NCBI RefSeq assembly: GCF_030816915.1
Contig: NZ_JAUSYN010000002.1
Span: 6,833,501 to 6,897,500, forward strand
DNA: 64,000 nucleotides
Direction: 5' to 3'
DNA from: Streptomyces sp. B3I8
Lineage (GTDB): Bacteria > Actinomycetota > Actinomycetes > Streptomycetales > Streptomycetaceae
Numbering within the stretch: position 1 is the stretch's first letter; each line of letters opens with the position of its first letter. The translations under genes were made by a program, and so were the position numbers. Below the pieces are notes generated by a model, which had not been told where the DNA came from, made no database searches, and was given only the letters and a program-made list of their open reading frames with translations. Below, piece by piece: positions 22,188 to 31,197 of this stretch.

Positions 22188-23219
22188 ATGGCCCGGACGA
22201 CGGGGACCGACCGGACGACGGTGACCTGCCCGACGGCGCCCGGTGCGCCGGGGACGCCGGACGGGCTGCCCAAAGGGTTCCGCGGTGCGGAGCTGGGCTG
22301 GCCCGAGTTGCGCCGCATACCGCACCCGCCGCGCCGGCTGCCGCTCGCCGGGGACCTGCTCGGCGCCGATGTGCGCCGCCCGCTGCAGGACGCCGTGCGC
22401 CTCGGCCGGATGCTCGGCCCGGTCTACCGGCGCAAGGTGTTCCGGCGGGAGTTCGTGTTCGTCTGGGGCAGCCGGTACGCCGCCGATCTGGCCGACGAGT
22501 CCCGGTTCGCCAAGCACGTCGGCCTCGGCGTGGCCAATCTGCGCCCCGTCGCCGGGGACGGGCTGTTCACCGCCTACAACCACGAGCCGAACTGGCAGCT
22601 CGCGCACGACGTGCTCGCCCCCGGCTTCAGCCGCGAGGCGATGAGCGGTTACCACCCGCTGATGCTGGACGTCGCCGAGCGGCTCCTCGACCGCTGGGAC
22701 GCGGAGGAGGCGGCGGGCCGAACCGTCGACGTGCCCGCCGACATGACCAAGCTGACCCTGGAGACGATCGCCCGCACCGGCTTCGGGCACGACTTCGGCT
22801 CGTTCGAACGCTCCCGCCCGCATCCCTTCGTCACCGCGATGGTCGGCACCCTCACCCACGCCCAGCGCCGCAACGCGGTCCCCGGGCCGCTGGCCCCGCT
22901 GCTCCTGCGCGCCGCCGCCCGCCGCAACGCGGACGACATCGCGCTGCTGGAGCGCACGGTCGACGCGGTCGTCGCCGCCCGCCGCGACGCCGACGGCACC
23001 GGGGCCACCGGTGACCTGCTCGACCGGATGCTCGACACCGTGCACCCCGGGACCGGCGAACGGCTCGCCCCGGACAACGTGCGCCGCCAGGTCATCACCT
23101 TCCTCGTCGCCGGGCACGAGACCACCTCCGGCGCACTCTCCTTCGCCCTGTACTACCTGGCCGCCGCCGGACGAGACGCAGGCGTCAGCTCCGCGCCGTC
23201 CAGTGCGCGGGACGGGTGA
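22188..23219 (+). pseudogene. Truncated CYP102-like cytochrome P450
   Basis: The protein follows the heme domain of fused P450-reductase (CYP102) enzymes from its start (IPHPPRRLPLAGDLLGAD) through the I-helix (ITFLVAGHETTSGALSF), then stops after 343 residues. The ExxR motif, the heme-binding Cys and the whole flavin reductase half are missing. After ALYYLAAAG the frame runs into unrelated sequence and ends inside the 3' end of the convergent pentapeptide gene. It cannot bind heme normally. GGGGAGGG precedes the ATG, so the 5' part is intact. Confidence 0.88.
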
Positions 23220-24018
23220 GTGACGCCGGCAGCGTCGTGCCCGCGTTGCCGCGGGCGGCGGTGAGCTGGGGCTGGGTCAGGAACAGGGTGCCGGTGAGAT
23301 CGGCGTCCGTGAGGTCGGCGTCGCGCAGATCGGTGCCGAGGAGATCCGCGCCGCGCAGGTCCGCGCCGGTGAGGTCGGCGGCGATCAGGCAGGCGCCGCG
23401 CAGACTGACGCCCCGCAGGTCGGCGCCCTTGAGCCGGGCGCCGACCAGGTCGGCGTCGCGTCGGTCCTTGCGGCGGCCACGCAGCCCCGCCCGGGCGAGC
23501 TCGCTGCCGCGCGCCAGCAGCATGCCCACCTCCTGCCGCAACGGTCCGACGTCCAGCGCGGCGAGTTCCTCCGGGGTGCCGAGGCTGAGCCGCTCGACGC
23601 GCTCCCGGGCGTGGCGCAGCTCGGGGTGGACCGGGCGGGCGGCGGGCAGGGCCAGGGCCTCGCCCAGGTAGTGCAGCAGTTCGTGCAGCTGCCGGACGAC
23701 CGGGAAGACGTCGAACATCTGCCGGGCGTGCGCCCGGCCGCCGGTACGCCAGTCGCGCCCGCCGAAGGTGACCTGGGAGACCTTCTGCCCCGCGCCGAAG
23801 CAGTCGTAGACCGTGCAGCCGGTGAATCCCTCCGGGCGGAGCCGGTCGTGGATCCCGCACCGGTGGTCGCCGCCGAGGTTCGGGCACGGGGTGCCGGCGG
23901 CCTTGTCCCGGGCGAAGTCGGCGGAGGCGGTGAAGGGCAGGGCGACACAGCACAGCGCGAAGCAGCGGGAACAGTCCGCGCGGAGGGCGGGAGCGGGGTC
24001 GGCGGGGGAGGCGGGCAT
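23185..24018 (-). CDS. Pentapeptide-repeat protein with N-terminal cysteine cluster
   Basis: A 277-residue protein. The N-terminal 75 residues carry a Cys cluster (CSRCFALCC, then CPNLGGDHRCGIH and CTVYDCFGAG), as in YkgJ-type metal-binding proteins. A helical middle part follows. The C-terminal part is a pentapeptide-repeat helix of about ten A(D/N)LXX units (ADLVGARLKGADLRGVSLRG, ADLTGADLRGADLLGTDLRD). Such repeats form a square beta-helix; some mimic DNA and protect gyrase. The combination with a metal cluster is uncommon; function unknown. Confidence 0.85.
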   Translation of the reverse strand: MPASPADPAPALRADCSRCFALCCVALPFTASADFARDKAAGTPCPNLGGDHRCGIHDRLRPEGFTGCTVYDCFGAGQKVSQVTFGGRDWRTGGRAHARQMFDVFPVVRQLHELLHYLGEALALPAARPVHPELRHARERVERLSLGTPEELAALDVGPLRQEVGMLLARGSELARAGLRGRRKDRRDADLVGARLKGADLRGVSLRGACLIAADLTGADLRGADLLGTDLRDADLTDADLTGTLFLTQPQLTAARGNAGTTLPASLTRPAHWTARS

Positions 24019-24116
24019 GACGCCCACCCTAGTCGGCGGTCGAACGTCGCTCGAACGACCGGCCTCACACCTCGCCCCCTCCGGAGCCGGGCCCGACTGC
24101 GTGGTCCCGCCCTGCC

Positions 24117-25421
24117 TCATGCCTCGTCGCGGGCCAGTGCCAGCAGGCGGTCCAGGACGCGGGGGCCGCTCACGCGCAGCCCGTCGTGCTCGAACTCGTC
24201 GGTGACCCACGTCCGCAGGCCCCGGATCGCGCGTGCCGTCTCCAGAGCGTGCCCGGGGTCGACGTACATGTCGTCGTGGTAGACGGCGGCGGCCACCGGC
24301 ACCTCGTTGGCGGCGAGGCGCTCGCGGTCGTACAGCGGCGTCCAGTCGGTGCGGGCGGCGAGCAGGTCCGCCGTCTCGCGCAGCGGGCGCAGCGCCGGGT
24401 CGGAGTCGAACATCCAGGGGTGCACGGACTCCCCGGTGAACAGCACCGGACCGTCCCCGGCCAGCGCCTTCGCCGCGTCGAACTGCGGGAACTCGGCGCG
24501 GACGCGCTCCGCGGACCAGCCGGTCGGGCGGTCGTCCTGCGCGTAGACCGCCTCGTGGACGAGTGCGTACAACGGATGGCCGGCGTACGACAGCTGGGCC
24601 TGGACCTGCTCCAGGAAGCTGTCGGAGAGCGCCGGACCGCCGGGGGTGGTGACGAAGGCGTCCTCCAGGAGGTGGTGCAGGCGGTGGCTGCCGTCGCCGG
24701 TGCCGAGGACGATGCCGAGGGACTGGAACGCCTCGACGGTGAGCCGGTAGCCGTTCGGCAGCACGACAGGCTCGTGGGTGAGCAGGTGCTCCGCGATGCG
24801 TCGGGTGCGCTCGACGTCCTGCGGGTAGCGGTCGTAGTGCGCGGCGACCTTGCGCTCGATGCGGGGGTACGCGGCACGGTAGACGTCGTCGGCGTGGGCG
24901 GTGAGCGAGGGCAGGCCGCCCGCGATCAGCGCCGCGCTCAGCCCCTCGGGCGCGGTCGACAGGTACCGCACCGCGCAGAAGCCGCCGAAGCTCTGGCCGA
25001 GGACGGTCCAGGGGGCGCCGCCGGTGAGCCGGCGGCGGACGGCCTCGCAGTCGCGGACGATGGCGTCGGCGCGGAAGTGGGCGAGGTAGTCCGCCTGGGC
25101 GGCCGGGCCGCCGCGCAGCGGCAGGGTCTGCCGGTTGGCGGGGGTTGAAGCGCCGGTGCCGCGCTGGTCGAGCAGGAGGACGCGGTACTCCTCCAGCGCC
25201 CGGCCGAGCCACGCCTGCTTCCCGATGAAACGGTTCGCTCCGAAGCCGGGGCCGCCCTGCAGATAGACCAGCCAGGGGAGGTCGTCCCCGGCCTTGTCTC
25301 CGGCGACGGCCTCACGGGCGTACAGCTCGATCTGCTCGCCGGCGGGGTCGTCGTGATCGAGGGGCACCGTGAACCGGTGATCGGTGAGGACGACGCCGGG
25401 TTGGCGGTAGGTGAGGCTCAA
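24117..25421 (-). CDS. Proline iminopeptidase-type alpha/beta hydrolase (peptidase S33)
   Basis: A 434-residue enzyme of the S33 prolyl aminopeptidase group. Visible are the oxyanion-hole motif LQGGPGFG (about 54-61), the DQRGTGAS strand typical of the family, the nucleophile elbow GQSFGG (about 140) and the late EFEHDGLR segment with the candidate catalytic His. No signal peptide, so cytoplasmic: it would release N-terminal proline from peptides. Single gene; no operon partner. Confidence 0.92.
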   Translation of the reverse strand: MSLTYRQPGVVLTDHRFTVPLDHDDPAGEQIELYAREAVAGDKAGDDLPWLVYLQGGPGFGANRFIGKQAWLGRALEEYRVLLLDQRGTGASTPANRQTLPLRGGPAAQADYLAHFRADAIVRDCEAVRRRLTGGAPWTVLGQSFGGFCAVRYLSTAPEGLSAALIAGGLPSLTAHADDVYRAAYPRIERKVAAHYDRYPQDVERTRRIAEHLLTHEPVVLPNGYRLTVEAFQSLGIVLGTGDGSHRLHHLLEDAFVTTPGGPALSDSFLEQVQAQLSYAGHPLYALVHEAVYAQDDRPTGWSAERVRAEFPQFDAAKALAGDGPVLFTGESVHPWMFDSDPALRPLRETADLLAARTDWTPLYDRERLAANEVPVAAAVYHDDMYVDPGHALETARAIRGLRTWVTDEFEHDGLRVSGPRVLDRLLALARDEA

Positions 25422-25579
25422 GGGGGTCTCCCTGGGGCGTGCGGACGGTGGGGCGGGTGGTGATCAGTCCAGCACATGGGGAGGCGGAACGTGGACGGGG
25501 GTGGGGGAATCCCTACGCCGGCCTTCGCTGGCCGCCCCGCTCCGCAGCGCGCGGCACCCGACGGCCGCCCCGCCCGCGG

Positions 25580-26497
25580 TCACCCACGCACCAGGGAACG
25601 GTACTCACCGGGGGCCACGCCCCGGGCCCGCCGGAAGGCGCGGCTGAACGCGTGCGGGGAGCCGTAACCGACCGCACCGGATATCGACTCGACCGGTTCG
25701 TCGGTGTCCCGGAGCCGCACCGACGCCAGATTCATCCGCCACTGCTCGACGTACGCGCCCGGCGTCTGTCCGAGGGCCGACCGGAAGTGCCGGGACAGCG
25801 TCGCGCGGGAGACGCGGGTCGCGGCGGCGAGCGACTCGGTGGTCCAGGGGTGTTCCGGCCGGGCGTGCACGCGTGCCAGGGCGTCGCGCACGACCGGATC
25901 GCGCATCGCGCCCAGCCAGGAGCCGGCCCGTTCCTCCGGGTGGCGGGCCAGCCAGGCGCGGACGAACTGGACGAGCAGGAGATCGACGATGCTGTTGACG
26001 GCGGCGGTGGCACCGAACAGCGGCTGCGTGAGCTCCGCCGTCAGGAGCTCGACCGTCCGTCCGAACTGCGCGTTCTCCCCGGCCGCGACGTGCATCGGCC
26101 GCGTCAGGGAGGAGAGCACCGGCATGCTGACCTCGGGATCCTGCTCGTAGTGCAGGGTGATCACTTCCGTCCGCGCCGGCGCCGAACCCAGGTGGAGGGC
26201 GCCTCCGTCCGCGACGGTCCGGACCGCCGCCTCCCGGTCGCAGCTGCCCATGGTCACGCCGGGGCCGCTCGCCATCCCGTGCGCGGTGCCCGGCGACAGC
26301 AGGACGGCGTCCCCGGCCCGCATCTCCAAGGGCTTCTCGCCCGCGACGTGGAGCCACACGGTGCCGCGGGACACCAGGTGCAGTGCGGCTCCCGGATAGG
26401 AGTCCAGCCACTGGCCCCACAGTCCGCCGGCCTTCAGCACGACCCCGAGCGCACCGCGCGCGCCCGAGACGCGCAGTACCTCCGCCAGTACGTCCAT
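25580..26497 (-). CDS. AraC-family transcriptional regulator (cupin sensor domain)
   Basis: A 305-residue protein with an N-terminal cupin-like sensor (GTVWLHVAGEKPLEMRAGDAV, LSPGTAHGM) and a C-terminal pair of AraC helix-turn-helix motifs (WTTESLAAATRVSRATLSRH; VESISGAVGYGSPHAFSRAF). The ATG at 26497 begins the sensor domain. It lies 86 bp downstream of the start-distal end of the dehydrogenase gene on the same strand and may control that gene. Confidence 0.9.
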   Translation of the reverse strand: MDVLAEVLRVSGARGALGVVLKAGGLWGQWLDSYPGAALHLVSRGTVWLHVAGEKPLEMRAGDAVLLSPGTAHGMASGPGVTMGSCDREAAVRTVADGGALHLGSAPARTEVITLHYEQDPEVSMPVLSSLTRPMHVAAGENAQFGRTVELLTAELTQPLFGATAAVNSIVDLLLVQFVRAWLARHPEERAGSWLGAMRDPVVRDALARVHARPEHPWTTESLAAATRVSRATLSRHFRSALGQTPGAYVEQWRMNLASVRLRDTDEPVESISGAVGYGSPHAFSRAFRRARGVAPGEYRSLVRG

Positions 26498-26583
26498 GAC
26501 CCCATTTTCGCCGACCCGCTCCCGACGGGGCCGCCGGTGGACGGGAGCGTGCCCGGTCCCGCCCGGTGCGGCGCCGCCGGCGT

Positions 26584-27492
26584 TCACGCCACGTCGAGGA
26601 CGATCTTCCCGCGCACCTTCCGGTCGAACAGCGCCCGGGCGGCGCCGGTGACGTCCTTCCAGTCACCGCGCAGTCCGACCGGTGCCGTGAGCCGTCCGGC
26701 GGCCATCAGGCCCAGCAGATCCGTCAGTTCCCTGCCGGGAGGTGTCAGATCACCGTATGTGGCGATCGTCCTGGGCTCCCCGAAGCCGAACAGGGCTCCC
26801 GAGGGGAACGTGGTGTCCTCGCCCGAGGTGGTGCCGACCAGATGAAGGGTGCCGCCCTCGGCCAGGGAGCCCCACACGCGGGCCGTGAGCGGCCCGCCCA
26901 CCGTGTCCAGGACGAGGGCGAACCGGCCCTCGGTACCGTCCAGGTCGGTCAGGATCTCGTCGGCGCCGAGTTCGCGGAGTCCGGCGGCCCGCTCCGGCGA
27001 GCCGACGAGCGCCGTCACCCTGGCGCCCGCCAGCGCCGCCAACTGGACCGCGAAGCGGCCCACGCCGCCGCCGGCGCCGGTGACCAGGACGTCCCGTGCC
27101 AGCAGTGACCGTGTGCGCAGCACCCGGAGCGCGGTGACGCCGGCGACCCCCAGAGCGGCGGCGTCGGCCAGGTCCACCCCCTCGGGCACGGTACCGAGCC
27201 AGTCGGTGCCGACGGCCACTCGTTCCGCCCACGCGTAGGGCGCCAGCCCCAGCGCGACACGCGTGCCCTCGGGTGGCCCCGAACCGTCGGACGCGGCACG
27301 GACGACGATCCCGGCCGCGTCGTGGCCGTGCACCGCGCCGTCCGGCCACTGCCGCACGTACTTCAGCTCACCGAAGTTGAGACCGATGTGCCGTATCTCC
27401 ACCAGCGTCTCCCCGCCGGACGGAACGGGCTCGTCGACATCGGCGAACCGGACGGGTCCGGCCTCACTGTGATCGACCACAAGGGCATGCAT
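26584..27492 (-). CDS. Zinc-independent MDR-family alcohol dehydrogenase / quinone oxidoreductase
   Basis: A 302-residue medium-chain dehydrogenase/reductase. The GroES-like N-terminal domain (SGGETLVEIRHIGLNFGELK) lacks the catalytic and structural zinc ligands of true alcohol dehydrogenases. The NADPH-binding Rossmann motif is VLVTGAGGGVGRFAVQLAAL. It therefore belongs to the quinone oxidoreductase branch, reducing enones or quinones with NADPH. Probably regulated by the AraC gene next to it. Confidence 0.9.
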   Translation of the reverse strand: MHALVVDHSEAGPVRFADVDEPVPSGGETLVEIRHIGLNFGELKYVRQWPDGAVHGHDAAGIVVRAASDGSGPPEGTRVALGLAPYAWAERVAVGTDWLGTVPEGVDLADAAALGVAGVTALRVLRTRSLLARDVLVTGAGGGVGRFAVQLAALAGARVTALVGSPERAAGLRELGADEILTDLDGTEGRFALVLDTVGGPLTARVWGSLAEGGTLHLVGTTSGEDTTFPSGALFGFGEPRTIATYGDLTPPGRELTDLLGLMAAGRLTAPVGLRGDWKDVTGAARALFDRKVRGKIVLDVA

Positions 27493-27831
27493 AGGGGTGT
27501 GTTTCCTTCGTCGTGGGGTTCTTCCGCGCGGGCGTTCGCGCGTCCGGCGCGGCGCCAGGCCGAGTGTGCGAACCGGCGCGCCGGCGCCTGTGGAAAACCC
27601 TACGCAGCACCGGTCCGGCGACCAGTCCCATGAGGATCGATCGGTTGACGATCTGTGTCAGCCCGCGTCGGCGTGCGGCACGGCGCACCGGGCGTCGGCC
27701 GGACCGGCACGGCGCGCGCACCGGCCGGGGTGCGCGACCGGTCGGGTCCGCGGACCGGCCGAGGCGCGCGAATCGGCCGAGGCGCGCGAATCGGCGAGGT
27801 GCCAACCGGCCGGGGCGGGCCGTACCCCGCG
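27493..27831. other. Intergenic stretch with an 18-bp tandem repeat
   Basis: No convincing gene. The sequence is extremely G+C-rich, with two adjacent copies of CGGCCGAGGCGCGCGAAT (27756-27773 and 27774-27791) and a partial third. Promoter signals for the dehydrogenase gene should lie near 27500-27600, but none is clear. Confidence 0.5.
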
Positions 27832-27873
27832 GACCTCGTCCGGACGGAGTCAGGCTCCCGTCCGGACGAGGTC
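27832..27873. terminator. 16-bp perfect stem terminator
   Basis: GACCTCGTCCGGACGG (27832-27847) pairs exactly with 27858-27873 around a ten-base loop, 18 bp past the stop of the minus-strand gene at 27891. A strong candidate terminator for that transcription unit. Confidence 0.85.
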
Positions 27874-27890
27874 AGGACGACGACGTCAGG

Positions 27891-28976
27891 TCACCAGTCC
27901 CCGTCCGTCACCGGCTTCCCCTTCGCGTCGCCCAGTGGCTTGGTCTGGCCCGGGGCCGGGGGCTGCCACGGGTCGTGGTCCTCGCCCAGCCACTCGCCCA
28001 CCGGCTGCACCGCCGTCAGGCCGTCCGCCGGTGCCAGGTCCACCCCGTCCTCGTCGTAGTAGTCGAACCACGGCAGCCCCGCGTTCGTGTACGCCGCACG
28101 GTCGACCGGCGACGGCGGTGGTTCCTCGCCCGTGATGCGGCGCCATTCCGGCGGTGTCACCAGGTGCACGAAGACCCGCGCCCCCGGCTCGCCGGCCCAG
28201 TCGGCAGCGGGCCGCTCGTCCCGGTAGATCTCCTGCCGCATCGTGCCGCCCACTCCGAGCCCCATCGTGGCGGCCCGGCGGCGGGGCGCCGACCCCGGCG
28301 CGGGCGGCGCCCCGGCCGCCCCGGGTGCCGCCATCGCCATCGGCGCCGGCGGTGCGCCGTAGCCCCCGGCCGCGCCCGCCGGGGACGTCCGCGCCGGCCG
28401 CCGCTGGTCCGCCTGCCACTGCTCCAGCTTCTGTGGGGTCAGCGGGAACGACTGCAACTGGATGCCGCCCCACACCTCCTCGCCGGTGACCTGGCCCTCC
28501 ACCGTCGCCCCCAGCCCGAGCGGCACCGCCACGAACTGGCGTACGGTCCCTTTGCCGGAGTTGATGCCGTCGAGCCACGGCTGGCGCGGCAGCACCACGT
28601 AGTTCTGCGGGTCCCGGCTCAGCCGGCCGCTCCACGGTCTGCCCGAGACCGCGCACACCTTGCCCACCCCGACCTGCAACGCGGCCGGCTCCGCGGAACC
28701 GCCGAAGGCGAGCCACATCGCCTCGCGCAGATACACCGGCAGCATCACCCCGCCGCGCGTGCGCCACTCGGCCGGAACGGTGTCCGCGTAGTCCTCCACC
28801 CGCCGTACCGGAAACTCACCGAGCCCCGGAGGCAGCGGGTGCGTGCCCTTCTCCGGCAGCCGCAGCGTCCGGATGAAGCGCACCTGCACCCCGCCCGGCA
28901 GCCGCAGCGCGTTCCCGTCGATCCGTACGGTGCCGGCACCGCTGCCGTTGCCGGTGTCGTTGTCGTTCTCGGACAT
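27891..28976 (-). CDS. Hypothetical actinobacterial protein with Ala/Pro-rich linker
   Basis: A 361-residue protein without signal or membrane segment. The N-terminal 200 residues form one domain (LRLPEKGTHPLPPGLGEFPV, GKVCAVSGRPWSGRLS, NYVVLPRQPWLDGINSGKG). A flexible Ala/Gly/Pro-rich linker (about 210-250) and a C-terminal acidic domain (PWFDYYDEDGVDLAPA) follow. I do not recognise a family with a known function. It lies 41 bp downstream of the FUSC-type membrane protein gene on the same strand, so both are likely one operon. Confidence 0.75.
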   Translation of the reverse strand: MSENDNDTGNGSGAGTVRIDGNALRLPGGVQVRFIRTLRLPEKGTHPLPPGLGEFPVRRVEDYADTVPAEWRTRGGVMLPVYLREAMWLAFGGSAEPAALQVGVGKVCAVSGRPWSGRLSRDPQNYVVLPRQPWLDGINSGKGTVRQFVAVPLGLGATVEGQVTGEEVWGGIQLQSFPLTPQKLEQWQADQRRPARTSPAGAAGGYGAPPAPMAMAAPGAAGAPPAPGSAPRRRAATMGLGVGGTMRQEIYRDERPAADWAGEPGARVFVHLVTPPEWRRITGEEPPPSPVDRAAYTNAGLPWFDYYDEDGVDLAPADGLTAVQPVGEWLGEDHDPWQPPAPGQTKPLGDAKGKPVTDGDW

Positions 28977-29017
28977 GCGCCGTCCCCCTGTCTGGTTCCT
29001 CTTCTGACTCAACGTCG

Positions 29018-30292
29018 TCAGGGGGCCGGCCGGTTCCGGCCGCGGCGGGGCAGTGGGAAGCGGTCGCGGAGGCGGCGCGGGCGGGCGGCGCCGAGGGCGT
29101 CCCGCAGCCGGGTCAGCCGGCGGGCGCGCTCCCGCTGCTCGCGGGTGCAGCGGTCCAGTTCCTCCAGCAGCCGGCGCGAGCGGTGCTCGGTGTCCATCTC
29201 GTCCAGGATGCGGTTGACCTCGGTCAGTACCGCCCCCTGCAACTGCCACTGGCTGGGGTCGCGCTGCACCTCTTCCAGCATCAACCGCGCCAGCCTGTCG
29301 CGGGTCGCCGCCGCGGTGGCCAGCTCGTTGGTCAGACGCTCCTCCGCCGACTCGGCGCTGCGGCTCACGTGCGTGGTGACCAGGACCGCGTAACTGACGA
29401 CGGCGTCGGCGACCTGGGACAGCAGCTCCTCCACCACCGCCCCGACCCCCGGCCGGAACAGTGGCCCGGGATCGCGTTCCTTGGCCAGATCGGCGAAGGA
29501 ACGCGCCAGTACCCGCAGCACCACCGTGCAGATCTCCAGCGTGTCGAGGCCGGTGCGCAGCACCACCCGGTGCAGCAGGCCCTCGCGCACACGCGGGTTG
29601 AGCTTCAGGCTCTCCTCGGCCTGCCGCAGGGACGCGTCCACCCCGACGATGTCGTGGTCCAGCCGGCGCGCCTCGTAGAGCCGGGCCGTGGCCCGCTCCA
29701 CCTCGGTGCGGCCGGCCGCCTCCTCGCCCATGCGCAGCATCAGCTGCCGCATCCCGCGGGCCAGTTCCTCGATCGACTCCCCGGCGGTGCCCACCCACAA
29801 CGGCGGCGCGAACAGCAGGTTGGTGGCCATGCCGACCACGGCCCCGATCAGGGTGTCGAGCACCCGGAGCCAGGCGGTCGAGCCCACCTGGGTGACGCCG
29901 AGGACGAGCATGGCGCTGATCGCCACCTCGACCACGAACTCGTCGACCCGCACCAGTTGCCCGACCGCCAGCGCGGCCAGGATCAGCAGCGCCAGGCTCC
30001 ACCAGGTCAGCCCCACCAGGACGCTGAACCCGATGGCCACGACCACCCCGGCCACCACCGCGTTGACCCGCCGGATGCCGGTCGTCAGCGTCGAGTACAG
30101 GGTGACCTGGACGACCAGCAGGGCGGTCAGGGGTGCGGTGAGCGGCAGACGCTCAGGACTCAGCCGCAGGGCGACGACGTACGCGACCGTCGCCGCGGCC
30201 GTGGAGCGGACCGACTGGACGATCACCGGATCGCGGTGCCACTTCGCCACCTGACCGGTGATCACGGACCATGGCCTACGTACCTCTTGCAT
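29018..30292 (-). CDS. FUSC / aromatic acid exporter (ArAE) family membrane protein
   Basis: A 424-residue protein with about five to six membrane helices in the first 170 residues (TAAATVAYVVALRL, LTALLVVQVTLYST, VVAGVVVAIGFSVLVG, SLALLILAALAVGQL, ISAMLVLGVTQVG, LDTLIGAVVGMATNLLFAP). A long, charged, coiled-coil cytoplasmic tail follows. The layout matches ArAE/FUSC proteins, which export aromatic acids in other bacteria; here one half-module is present, so a dimer would be needed. Substrate unknown. Confidence 0.85.
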   Translation of the reverse strand: MQEVRRPWSVITGQVAKWHRDPVIVQSVRSTAAATVAYVVALRLSPERLPLTAPLTALLVVQVTLYSTLTTGIRRVNAVVAGVVVAIGFSVLVGLTWWSLALLILAALAVGQLVRVDEFVVEVAISAMLVLGVTQVGSTAWLRVLDTLIGAVVGMATNLLFAPPLWVGTAGESIEELARGMRQLMLRMGEEAAGRTEVERATARLYEARRLDHDIVGVDASLRQAEESLKLNPRVREGLLHRVVLRTGLDTLEICTVVLRVLARSFADLAKERDPGPLFRPGVGAVVEELLSQVADAVVSYAVLVTTHVSRSAESAEERLTNELATAAATRDRLARLMLEEVQRDPSQWQLQGAVLTEVNRILDEMDTEHRSRRLLEELDRCTREQRERARRLTRLRDALGAARPRRLRDRFPLPRRGRNRPAP

Positions 30293-30381
30293 CCCTGGAC
30301 CATTTCCCCCTCACCGGCACCTCGAACACATCCGCCCCTCCGCTCACCTGCGTGCACCGGCCGCACACGGGATGACATGCG

Positions 30382-30888
30382 TCACTTGGCGCGAGGAACA
30401 TCCAGTTTGTCGAGGAATGCCGTGAGGTTGCCCACGGTGCGGGCGATCTGCTCCTCGGTGGTCAGGCTCTCCTGGAACCGGCCACCGCCCTCCGGGACCT
30501 TCTTGCCGCGCACGTAGAGCGAGCAGGCGAGGTCCGTGCACATGTACAGGCCGACCGAGTTGCCCTCACGGCCGGCCGCGCCCGCCTTGCGCGCGGTCAT
30601 CAGGCAGACGCCGCTGCCCGGGTGGGTGGTGAGGCACAGCGAGCACATGCTGCGGTGCAGGAAGCCGCGCTGCGCGGACGGGAAGCGCAGCGTGACGCCC
30701 ACCAGTCGGTCGCCGCGTTCGGTGACCAGGTAGCTGCGGTCGGGGGCGCCCGGGTCGCGCCAGCCGAGGAAGTCGAGCGCGTCCCAGTCCCGCTCGCCGA
30801 GGTCACGGGGCACGGAGAGCCGCTGCGCCTCCCCCTTCGAACAGTTGACGAACGAGCCGCGGATGTCGCGCTCGGTGAGGGATCGCAT
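30382..30888 (-). CDS. FBP-domain (FusB-like treble-clef) zinc-finger protein
   Basis: A 168-residue protein with the FBP C-terminal domain: CSLCLTTHPGSGVCLMTARK, then YMCTDLACSLYVRGKK supplies four zinc-ligand Cys. In Firmicutes related FusB proteins bind elongation factor G and rescue it from fusidic acid. Streptomyces homologues are untested as far as I know, so the EF-G link is inference. Three CTAGG repeats lie in its upstream region. Confidence 0.85.
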   Translation of the reverse strand: MRSLTERDIRGSFVNCSKGEAQRLSVPRDLGERDWDALDFLGWRDPGAPDRSYLVTERGDRLVGVTLRFPSAQRGFLHRSMCSLCLTTHPGSGVCLMTARKAGAAGREGNSVGLYMCTDLACSLYVRGKKVPEGGGRFQESLTTEEQIARTVGNLTAFLDKLDVPRAK

Positions 30889-30917
30889 GACGTGCTCCTG
30901 AAGGGTCTATGTATGAG

Positions 30918-30940
30918 CCTAGGGTTCCTAGGTTTCTAGG
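30918..30940 (-). promoter_or_regulatory. Direct CTAGG repeats upstream of the FBP gene
   Basis: CCTAGG (30918-30923), CCTAGG (30927-30932) and TCTAGG (30935-30940) follow one another with 8-9 bp spacing, 30-52 bp ahead of the FBP start. The patch is A+T-richer than its surroundings. It is a candidate operator for a regulator that reads short direct repeats; the regulator is unknown. Confidence 0.45.
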
Positions 30941-31197
30941 ATCACACATACGGTAGAGAGCGAAGGCCTGGGACGCCACGCGATTTCTGGGGACCGGCTC
31001 GGCCCCTCTCGGCCCGGCCCCCGGGCCCCGTCCCCTTCCCGGCCCGTTCCCCGTAAAAAGGGGGAGGACCCCCCGCGCGCTTTCGCGACGGAGAGTCCTC
31101 GGGGCACTCTGCCGAACCCCATGCCGCACGGGTGGCCCATTACGGGCGCCCTATGCGTCCCTGTGGCACCACCGCACCCGTGTGGCGCAGTACCGCG
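30941..31197. other. Intergenic region between FBP gene and beta-glucosidase
   Basis: About 250 bp with no gene seen. It contains long G and C runs (CCCGGCCCCCGGGCCCCG near 31012-31032) that can fold, and presumably holds the terminator of the sugar operon, but no single clean hairpin stands out. Confidence 0.5.
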
